From assembly GCA_900767195.1 (NCBI GenBank), contig CAAFYG010000100.1, positions 1 through 17,080 on the forward strand: a stretch of 17,080 bases of DNA, given 5' to 3'. A program made the position numbers and the translations under genes. The DNA is from Clostridia bacterium (GTDB lineage: Bacteria; Bacillota; Clostridia; Christensenellales; Borkfalkiaceae). Shown one piece after another: positions 7,507 to 13,324 of the stretch (positions are counted from its first letter, which is position 1; each line of letters starts with the position of its first letter). A model generated the notes under the pieces. The model did not search any database. It was not told the DNA's origin and saw only the letters and a list, made by a program, of their open reading frames with translations.

Positions 7507-7559
7507 TATACCATAAAACGCGCCCCGGACGTTAGCGAAAAACACTGTTTTTCACTAAC
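7505..7559 (-). promoter_or_regulatory. acetyltransferase promoter with overlapping 29-bp dyad
   Basis: On the minus strand TGG-TATACT is an extended -10 (hexamer 7510-7505) with no good -35. Just upstream, 7531-7559 is a near-perfect dyad: 14-nt arms GTTAGcGAAAAACA and TGTTTTTCaCTAAC with one mismatch and a 1-nt centre. An operator over the -35 zone is the likeliest reading. On the + strand the dyad is followed by seven Ts (7560-7566), so it could also terminate + strand transcripts. Confidence 0.45.
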
Positions 7560-7606
7560 TTTTTTTGCAAAATCTACGCCGCCGAACGTTTTACGCCGCC
7601 GAAATT

Positions 7607-7849
7607 TTATAAAATTTTTTTAATCTTCACCGTGCCGCATAAAAGATCGGAATACGAATAGGCGGTGCGCCCGAGAAAATTTTTCTCGTCGGGTTTCACG
7701 GTGAAAAGCGCGGGGTAAATGCCAGAAAGCACGCCGAAGAACGTAATCGACTTATTTCTGCCGAGATTGAGATTGACTTTCACTTTCGAATCGGCGCAGG
7801 TTTTCACGAACTCTTTCACAGAAGACAAATTTTTGGTATTTTTCAGCAT
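7607..7849 (-). CDS. veg: Veg family protein
   Basis: The 80-aa product fits the Veg family (about 80-90 aa), known from Bacillus subtilis as a stimulator of biofilm matrix gene expression. The match is the core VNLNLGRNKSITFFGVL, then YPALFTV and YSYSDLLCGTVKI, corresponding to the Bacillus GRRK / YPSVF / YSYADIL pattern. In Bacillus veg lies near ispE, and here ispE is 3 kb away, though veg points the opposite way. The ATG at 7849 has no SD upstream; a TAAAAT hexamer at 7861-7856 sits so that transcription could begin at the ATG. It ends TTA TAA with no clear terminator. Confidence 0.85.
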   Translation of the reverse strand: MLKNTKNLSSVKEFVKTCADSKVKVNLNLGRNKSITFFGVLSGIYPALFTVKPDEKNFLGRTAYSYSDLLCGTVKIKKIL

Positions 7850-7924
7850 ACGTATATTTTAGCCGAAACGCGCCGCGCTTATTCGCCCCGTAAAAAAGTA
7901 GTGATAAAAGCCGCCGCGAAAGTG

Positions 7925-7953
7925 TCATAATTTTCCGCCCCGCGTCATAGAAT
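7925..7953 (+). promoter_or_regulatory. candidate sigma-E (sporulation) promoter
   Basis: TCATAAT (7925-7931), a 14-nt spacer and CATAGAAT (7946-7953) closely fit the sigma-E pattern known from Bacillus (KMATATT, 14-15 nt, CATACAMT), with one mismatch in each half. CATAGAATA also satisfies the sigma-K -10 pattern CATANNNTA. It lies about 80 nt before a gene for a spore-envelope type protein, which supports the call. Confidence 0.5.
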
Positions 7954-8034
7954 AGTCAAGGACGAAAACGAAACGCAAAGGAAGCCGTCCGCGCCAAAAA
8001 TCGCGGTCGGCGCAAAAAAGGAGGACGAAAAGCC

Positions 8035-9642
8035 ATGATCAAACCAGAATATTCAACCTGCCGCTACACGAAAAAAGCGTGCGATACGTCCGCGCTCTCG
8101 CGCGTGGAATGTCGTATTCCCGGCAGCGAAATCAGCGAAATTTTAGCCGTCCGCGCCGAGGTGTATCCCGCCGATTGCGTGTGCGGCGAAAAACAGATCG
8201 CCTACGGCGGCAGAGCGGTGTTCTCGTTTGTGTACGCCGACGGCGATAAGCGCGTGTGCCGTGCCGAGCGCGGCGTGGAATTTTCTCACCGCACCCCGTG
8301 CGAAGAAACGGAAGGCGATTGCGTGTGCGTACCCGCGTATTATGCCGACGACGTTTCGTATCGCCGCGAAGGCTCGTTCATCGTGGCGGTGGCGGTGATT
8401 CGCGCCAATATCGTCGTGTATCGCGAAGAAGAAATTTCGTATCTTTCGGGCGGCGAAGAACTTGCGCTGAAAAAGCAGCCCGTAACGTTCACGCGCTTTT
8501 CTGTTTCGGCAACGGACGGAGAAGAAAACGACGAATTCGAAACGGAATATTTCACCGATCTTCTGCTGCACAGCGAAACGGCGTACGTGAAAAACGTAAC
8601 CTGTACGGACGGCACGGTGAATGTCGAAGGCGAAATCGTTTTAAACGTCTGCGCGCTCAAAGAAGACGATACTTTGGTTTCCTACGAGCGGCTGATCCCG
8701 TTCGCGGCGGCAGCCCCCGCGCCGTATTTTGTAGATGAAAACTGGCAAACGAGCGGGGTAGAGGACGATTCAACGCAGAATCAGACGCAGAATCAGGCGC
8801 AGAATCAGGCGCAGAATCAGGCGAAAAATCAGTCGCGGCAAGCGCAGAGCGAACAGGCGAAATTTGCCGCGCGCATATCGATTTCATCGGCAAATTTATC
8901 GGCGGAAACCTCGGAGGAACGCAATAAATGCGCCGTGCGCGCCGAATTTAAATTCAACGTGCGGATTTTCGAATATTCTCCGGAAACGCTCGATTTCTGC
9001 ACGGACGCATTTTCCGCAAAGCAGAGCGTAACGCTCGAAACGCGCGAAACGAGCTGCCGCCGACTTAAGTTTACGAAAACGTACGTAAAAAAAATCGAAG
9101 GCACGGCTGCGCTTTCCGCTCCGATCGACTACACGGCGTCCTTTCTCGCGGCGGCGTTGCCGCGGGCGGAGGCGAGCGTAAAAGCGGGCAAAAACGGCGC
9201 GTTCGAAATCGAAGGCGCGGCGAACGCGCGGGTGATTTTGTCCGATAAAGACGGCTTGCGCGCGGCGGATCTCACGCTGCCGTTCGTTATTGCGGAAACG
9301 GGCGAAATCGCGGAGACGGACGAAATCGAAACGCAGGCGATCGTGTGCGGCATCTCGCTGAAACAGAAAAAGGAGGGCGAAGCGGAAGCGGAAGCCACGC
9401 TGAAAATCACGCTGTTCGTCTACGAAACCGTGCCGATTCGCTACGTGTCGAAAGCGGAAGGCGGCGAAGAATACGGCGAAGAAACGTGCGCTATGTCGAT
9501 TTTCGTGCCGCGCGGCGGCGACGGCTTGTGGGAAACGGCGAAAGCGCTTCGCAAAACGCCCGAAGAACTCACGCGCACCAATCCCGATCTTGTTTTCCCT
9601 TTAAAAGGCAAAGAACGCATCTTAGTGTACAACCGCAAGTAA
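8035..9642 (+). CDS. SPOCS (DUF3794) and LysM domain protein, probable spore envelope protein
   Basis: The 535-aa product has no signal peptide. About three SPOCS-like beta domains can be traced: residues 33-130 (IPGSEISEILAVRAEV...VVYR), 145-225 (with KNVTCTDGTVNVEGE) and 298-420 (AVRAEFKFNV...LPFV). A C-terminal LysM-like domain covers 486-533 (GLWETAKALRKTPEEL.TNPDL). SPOCS-LysM proteins of this size are common in spore-forming Clostridia, where relatives such as SipL help attach the spore coat. A Gln/Asn-rich linker at 247-270 is encoded by a 12-bp tandem repeat. The start has AGGAGG (8019-8024) 10 nt upstream, and a sigma-E-like promoter lies at 7925-7953. I infer a role in building the spore envelope in the mother cell. 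Confidence 0.85.
   Translation: MIKPEYSTCRYTKKACDTSALSRVECRIPGSEISEILAVRAEVYPADCVCGEKQIAYGGRAVFSFVYADGDKRVCRAERGVEFSHRTPCEETEGDCVCVPAYYADDVSYRREGSFIVAVAVIRANIVVYREEEISYLSGGEELALKKQPVTFTRFSVSATDGEENDEFETEYFTDLLLHSETAYVKNVTCTDGTVNVEGEIVLNVCALKEDDTLVSYERLIPFAAAAPAPYFVDENWQTSGVEDDSTQNQTQNQAQNQAQNQAKNQSRQAQSEQAKFAARISISSANLSAETSEERNKCAVRAEFKFNVRIFEYSPETLDFCTDAFSAKQSVTLETRETSCRRLKFTKTYVKKIEGTAALSAPIDYTASFLAAALPRAEASVKAGKNGAFEIEGAANARVILSDKDGLRAADLTLPFVIAETGEIAETDEIETQAIVCGISLKQKKEGEAEAEATLKITLFVYETVPIRYVSKAEGGEEYGEETCAMSIFVPRGGDGLWETAKALRKTPEELTRTNPDLVFPLKGKERILVYNRK
8773..8832 (+). repeat. 12-bp in-frame tandem repeat, five units
   Basis: Five 12-bp units of the form RCGCAGAATCAG; the last reads GCGAAAAATCAG. 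They encode TQNQ/AQNQ/AKNQ blocks in the linker between SPOCS domains. The period is four codons, so copy-number change keeps the frame. Confidence 0.9.
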
Positions 9643-9673
9643 ACCGCAAGGCAAGCGGTATAAAAAACAAAAC

Positions 9674-9703
9674 GCCCTTCAAGCGCGAAAGCGTTTGAAG
9701 GGC
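9674..9703. terminator. strong hairpin between the SPOCS gene and cysE
   Basis: GCCCTTCAAGCGC (9674-9686) and GCGTTTGAAGGGC (9691-9703) give a 13-bp stem with one G-U pair and a GAAA tetraloop. On the + strand an A-rich stretch comes before and no T-run follows. On the minus strand it is followed by GTTTTGTTTTTT, so it is a textbook terminator only for minus-strand transcripts, although no minus-strand gene lies to its right. Confidence 0.6.
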
Positions 9704-9785
9704 AAGATTTGTATAAAGAAGTCGAATAAAGCGAAAAAAATTTTCTCGCGTACGCGTGCGGCATCATAAAATGCGCAAAAACCTG

Positions 9786-9814
9786 TTGACGAAACGCGTC
9801 GTTTGTGGTAAAAT
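9786..9814 (+). promoter_or_regulatory. promoter for cysE-ispE
   Basis: TTGACG (9786-9791), a 17-bp spacer and TAAAAT (9809-9814), with TGG directly before the -10 as an extended -10 element. Transcription would begin near 9821, giving a leader of about 70 nt with no visible T-box or riboswitch fold. Confidence 0.75.
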
Positions 9815-9889
9815 ATTATTCGGCGGAGCATTGCAAGCAAAGCAAGGCTTAAAGCAAAGCGCGGGAAACAGCAAAAAAGAGGAAAACCG

Positions 9890-10879
9890 GTGAAAGCAAA
9901 AAAGCAGGAACAAGAAGAAATTTTTATCGAGAAGCTTGCGGCGGCAGCGAAAGAAACGTCGGAAAAGATTAAAAAAACCGTTCGCGCGGAAACAAGCGCA
10001 AAAAGCAGCGGAAAATGCGGCTGCCCCAACGCTGAAAACAACGTTGAAAACAACGCGCAATCCGGCGCGCCGGGGCAACCCTCGAATTTGTGCCTTTTCG
10101 AAGGCGCTATCGGGGATTTTATCGAAGAGCTGCGCGCCGCGCTTTTTCCCGAAATATTTTGTTGCGCAAACCCCGCAAAGGCGCTCGCGTCCGCTTTTGA
10201 GAATCTGTATTGCATGTTGCTTTCCGCCCTGAGCGCGCCCGAGCAATCCGATTTGCAATCCGATTCGCAATCCGATTTGCAATCCCAAACGCAATCCGAA
10301 ACGCAAGCGCAAAAAATCACGCTTGAATTTTTAAACGCGCTGATTGAAATCCGCCGCGTGCTGAAAACGGATCTCACCGCCGGTTATCGCGGCGATCCCG
10401 CGGCGAAAAACGAGCGTGAAATCGCTCTCTGCTACCCCTGTTTTTATGCGCTTTTAGTGCATAGAACGGCGCATTTTCTGTATGAAAAGGGCGTACCCGT
10501 GCTGCCGCGAATGATGAGCGAAATCGCGCACAGCCGCACGGGCATCGATATTCACCCGGGCGCGAAAATCGGCGAGTATTTCTTTATCGATCACGGCACG
10601 GGCGTGGTGATCGGCGAAACGGCAACGATCGGCAAAAACGTGAAATTGTATCAGGGCGTAACGATCGGCGCGAAGAGTTTCAGGGCAAACCCGGATGGCT
10701 CGCTCGTCAAAGGCGTGAAACGCCACCCCGATATTTTAAACGACGTGGTGATTTACGCGAACGCTTCGGTGCTCGGCGGCGGCACGGTGGTGGGCAACGG
10801 CGCGGTGATCGGCGGCAACGCGTGGGTGACTCATTCCGTGGCGGACGGCGTCACGATCCCTTCGAATTACGTGGGCTGA
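9890..10879 (+). CDS. cysE: serine O-acetyltransferase (EpsC type)
   Basis: The enzyme makes O-acetyl-L-serine from serine and acetyl-CoA, the committed step of cysteine synthesis. The start is GTG at 9890 with AGAGGA six nt before it. Residues 145-215 hold the N-terminal helical part typical of clostridial EpsC (EIRRVLKTDL.AGYRGDPAAK and VPVLPRMMSEIAHSRTGIDI). The left-handed beta-helix follows, with the catalytic Asp234-His235 (FIDHGTG) and His279 (KRHPDI). At 329 aa it is long: residues 1-145 carry Lys/Glu-rich and Cys-containing stretches and a Gln-Ser-Asp repeat (about 118-140) encoded by 12-bp tandem units. No cysK is in the window. It shares the promoter at 9786 with ispE, 53 nt downstream and without a terminator between. 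Confidence 0.93.
   Translation: MKAKKQEQEEIFIEKLAAAAKETSEKIKKTVRAETSAKSSGKCGCPNAENNVENNAQSGAPGQPSNLCLFEGAIGDFIEELRAALFPEIFCCANPAKALASAFENLYCMLLSALSAPEQSDLQSDSQSDLQSQTQSETQAQKITLEFLNALIEIRRVLKTDLTAGYRGDPAAKNEREIALCYPCFYALLVHRTAHFLYEKGVPVLPRMMSEIAHSRTGIDIHPGAKIGEYFFIDHGTGVVIGETATIGKNVKLYQGVTIGAKSFRANPDGSLVKGVKRHPDILNDVVIYANASVLGGGTVVGNGAVIGGNAWVTHSVADGVTIPSNYVG
10244..10303 (+). repeat. 12-bp in-frame tandem repeat in cysE, five units
   Basis: Units: CAATCCGATTTG, CAATCCGATTCG, CAATCCGATTTG, CAATCCCAAACG, CAATCCGAAACG. They encode QSDL/QSDS/QSQT/QSET blocks within the N-terminal extension of the acetyltransferase. Unit length, unit count and Gln bias equal those of the repeat at 8773-8832, although the sequence differs. 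Confidence 0.9.
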
Positions 10880-10932
10880 GCGCGGACAGAACGCAAAGGC
10901 AGAAAGCGAAAGGCGCAAAGGACAAAAACGCG

Positions 10933-11817
10933 ATGAATTATTGCAAAGTGAAAGCGGGCGCAAAAATCAATTTAACGCTTGATATTACGGGCGTAAGCGG
11001 AGGGTATCACCTGCTCGATTCGCTCGTGGTGTCGCTTGATCTTTCCGATCTTATCGCGGCGAAGCGCAGAAAAGACGGCGCAATCAAAGTGTATTCTCGC
11101 GGCGAGGGAACGGAACTTCTGCCCGAAACGGAAAACAACGCGTACAAAGCCGCAAAGCTTTTCGCCGAAGAATTTCAAACGGGCGGCGCGGAGCTGAAAA
11201 TTTACAAAAATATCCCCGTGGGTGCGGGCTTGGGCGGCTCGTCGGCGGACGCGGCGGGCGCGCTGCACGCCATGCGGCAGTTGTATCTCAAAGAGATCAC
11301 GCCCGAAACGGAAGAGCGGATTTTAAAAATCGCCGATCGCACGGGCAGCGATACGCGGGCGATGTATCTCGGCGGCGCGGTGCGAATGCGGGGCAGGGGC
11401 GAAATCGCCGAGCGGATTTTCAGGCAAAGCGGGCAGCCGCGCGAAAAAAAGAAGCTGTATTTTCTGTTGATTTGCCCGCGCACGGGGGTATCCACGCCGA
11501 AATGTTTTCAAGGCTACGATCGGGGCGGAATCGCCTACCCGCCCGCCACAGAGAGCGCGGTGGAAAAGTACGAAAACGGCGACGTCGCGGGGCTGGGGAA
11601 ACTCATAAAAAACGATTTACGGGCGGCGGCATGCGAACTCAATGCCGACGTAAAGCAGGCGATCGAAGAAGCGGAATGGTTTTCGCCGCTCGGCGCGGGC
11701 ATGACAGGCTCGGGCAGCGCGGCATACGCCCTGTTTGATACGCGTGAAATGCTCGATTGGGCGTTCAGCCGCTACAAAGGCGGTTTCCGCGCCATTCGTG
11801 CCGAAAGCGTTTTTTAA
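10933..11817 (+). CDS. ispE: 4-diphosphocytidyl-2-C-methyl-D-erythritol kinase
   Basis: IspE phosphorylates CDP-methylerythritol in the MEP pathway to isoprenoid precursors. The 294-aa product is a GHMP kinase: KVKAGAKINLTLDI at the N-terminus with the conserved Lys11, the ATP loop IPVGAGLGGSSADAAGAL at 94-111, a conserved Asp140 and MTGSGSAAYALF at 257-268. The ATG at 10933 was chosen because the product then starts where the family does; AAAGGA lies 11 nt upstream. The frame is open from 10822, but that part overlaps cysE and has no homology. After Asp140 the sequence is TRAMYLGG instead of the usual VPFFL.GG, a small divergence near the active site. It is probably cotranscribed with cysE. 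Confidence 0.93.
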   Translation: MNYCKVKAGAKINLTLDITGVSGGYHLLDSLVVSLDLSDLIAAKRRKDGAIKVYSRGEGTELLPETENNAYKAAKLFAEEFQTGGAELKIYKNIPVGAGLGGSSADAAGALHAMRQLYLKEITPETEERILKIADRTGSDTRAMYLGGAVRMRGRGEIAERIFRQSGQPREKKKLYFLLICPRTGVSTPKCFQGYDRGGIAYPPATESAVEKYENGDVAGLGKLIKNDLRAAACELNADVKQAIEEAEWFSPLGAGMTGSGSAAYALFDTREMLDWAFSRYKGGFRAIRAESVF

Positions 11818-11844
11818 CGCCATCTTTTCGGCTTTCCCTTCAAG

Positions 11845-11921
11845 GCTTCCCCTCGGGGGGAAGCTCTGCCGCGTAGCGGCGGTGATGAGGGGCGTAGCAC
11901 ATTTTTGATTTTCTGAATATT
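11845..11921 (+). repeat. two-hairpin intergenic repeat, copy 2, with 3' extension
   Basis: Hairpin A is GCTTCCCC (11845-11852) with GGGGAAGC (11857-11864). Hairpin B is GCCGC (11868-11872), loop GTA, GCGGC (11876-11880). The tail ATGAGGGGCGTAGCA (11885-11899) is identical to copy 1, and 11901-11921 matches 75-95 with one mismatch. It begins 27 nt after the ispE stop and could end that transcript, although it lacks a T-run. Confidence 0.8.
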
Positions 11922-12028
11922 CCGGAAGAAATTTTCAATCGAGGGTTGGCTACGCAACCGAACGCAAAAAAACTTACCGCAAACAAAACAACAATCCGCC
12001 CGAAACTAAGGGCAAAGGAGAGAAAAAT

Positions 12029-13090
12029 ATGGAAGAAAGAATCATCGACGACGAGTACGGCAGGGGCATTCGCCTGAAAAAGACGAAAGACGGCTACGTA
12101 GACGCCACGGACGAGCTTTCCGAACGCGACAAAGAGAAAAACAAAGCGGAAAACGAAGAGAAAGAAACCACCGCGAAACTCGACGGCGAACTTGAAGACG
12201 AGATCGAAAGCGAAATCGAAAACGAGATCGACGGCGAAGAAATGCAGTCGGAAGCCGCAGACGAAGTGATTTTCGAATTTCCCGAAGAAGACGACGAAGA
12301 GCTTGCCGCGCTTTCTGCCGAAGATGCCGCCGCGCTGATCAGAAAGCGCGAAGAAGAGCGGAAGAAACGGGAAGAGAAAGCGGAAACGCTGTGCGCCGAA
12401 GGCGAAACGCTGCTTGAAAAAGCGAAAGGCGAAAGCGGCGAAGAAGCGGAAACTTCGTATAGCGCGGCGGCGGAAAAATTCGATGCCGCGCTCGTGGAAA
12501 TTCCGTGCTACAAGCGCGCCGCGCTCGGATTCTGGCGCGCAAAAACGCACTACGGCGAAACGTTGCAGCCGCTTTATAACGAATGGGCAAGCTACGGTTA
12601 CGAAGAATTTGCCGCCACGTTCGGCGAAGAAGCGGTTAAAGAGCTGCGCACGGAATGGGGTGAAAAAGCGGAAGCGGAAAAAACGCGTCTTACGCAGGAA
12701 ATCGCGCCGTTGAAAAAGGACTACGAAGAAAAGACGGAAAAACGCCGCGTCGTACTGAAAGAGCGCGTGTATAATACGCGCAAAAAATTCGTGCCTGCGC
12801 TTTCGGTGGAAATCGCGCTCCTTGTATTCGCCGTGATTTTCGCCGCGAATATATTCTCTCGCGAAGACGCGCTTTTCGTTTGGCTGACCATCGCGGGCGG
12901 CGCGATGTTTGTGATTGCGCTGCCGTTTTTCTGCATTGCCGCGTCGCGATTCGCGCACGCCGTATCGCTTTCCCGCGCGAACGAAATGAAAAGCTCTACG
13001 GAAGAAGGCAGAAGGCTTGTCGCGCTTGAAGATTCGCTTGAATTTTTAACGGATATGACGTCCGCCGAAAGCGAATCGCCCGAAGAATAA
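12029..13090 (+). CDS. unrecognised acidic protein with two C-terminal membrane segments
   Basis: I do not recognise this 353-aa protein. GGAG (12017-12020) lies 8 nt before the ATG. Residues 25-95 are strongly acidic and low in complexity (Glu/Asp/Lys). Residues 96-180 are helical with a TPR-like stretch (SYSAAAEKFDAALVEIPCYKRAALGFWRA, about 143-171, read in two parts). Residues 195-250 look like a charged coiled coil. Two hydrophobic segments follow at about 255-275 and 282-307, with a short acidic tail, so it is probably a membrane protein with a large cytoplasmic N-terminal part. It is alone in its transcription unit, bracketed by two-hairpin repeats at 11845 and 13139. Base composition matches its neighbours, so it looks native. 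Confidence 0.8.
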   Translation: MEERIIDDEYGRGIRLKKTKDGYVDATDELSERDKEKNKAENEEKETTAKLDGELEDEIESEIENEIDGEEMQSEAADEVIFEFPEEDDEELAALSAEDAAALIRKREEERKKREEKAETLCAEGETLLEKAKGESGEEAETSYSAAAEKFDAALVEIPCYKRAALGFWRAKTHYGETLQPLYNEWASYGYEEFAATFGEEAVKELRTEWGEKAEAEKTRLTQEIAPLKKDYEEKTEKRRVVLKERVYNTRKKFVPALSVEIALLVFAVIFAANIFSREDALFVWLTIAGGAMFVIALPFFCIAASRFAHAVSLSRANEMKSSTEEGRRLVALEDSLEFLTDMTSAESESPEE

Positions 13091-13092
13091 AA

Positions 13093-13184
13093 GCCTTTTT
13101 AAAGGCTTCCCCCCCGGGCAAACACCGCCTTTTTAAAGGCTTCCCCCTTGGGGGAAGCTCTTCGCAAAGCGAAGTGATGAGGGG
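13093..13184 (+). repeat. partial copy plus complete two-hairpin repeat, copy 3
   Basis: A 21-nt segment beginning GCCTTTTTAAAGGC occurs at 13093 and again at 13127, 34 nt apart; its ends pair as AAGCCTTT/AAAGGCTT. The second occurrence leads into a full copy: hairpin A GCTTCCCCC (13139-13147) with GGGGGAAGC (13150-13158), and hairpin B CTTCGC (13160-13165), AAA, GCGAAG (13169-13174), followed by TGATGAGGGG (13175-13184). It starts three nt after the stop of the 353-aa gene. Confidence 0.75.
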
Positions 13185-13276
13185 CGCAACTTGTTTTCAA
13201 TCAGTTTTTTTCAAACAAAAGGGCGCAATTTGTTTTCTATCAGTATTTTTCAACCAAAAGGGCGCAACTTGTTTTC
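13182..13276 (+). repeat. 39-bp tandem repeat, two full units and a partial
   Basis: GGGCGCAAYTTGTTTTC recurs at 13182, 13221 and 13260, exactly 39 nt apart, with ATCAGT and a T-rich stretch in each full unit. The third unit runs into a long C run followed by an A run (about 13277-13294). It fills most of the space before the ABC exporter genes. Confidence 0.85.
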
Positions 13277-13324
13277 GCCCCCCCCCCAAAAAAACAACAA
13301 AATTTCCCAACGAAAAAAATCAGT

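Noticed and set aside
9815..9889. Cys T-box or other riboswitch before cysE
   Set aside because: The leader is only about 70 nt, has no T-box consensus and no terminator/antiterminator pair.
9679..10377. 232-codon minus-strand ORF with a Cys/Ser/Asp repeat
   Set aside because: It is antisense to the start of cysE and its repeat mirrors the 12-bp units; the + strand has the promoter, SD and enzyme motifs.
11840..12958. 372-codon minus-strand ORF rich in Phe and Arg
   Set aside because: It is the antisense shadow of the acidic protein at 12029-13090, whose Glu/Lys codons read as Phe-rich on the other strand; no SD or homology.
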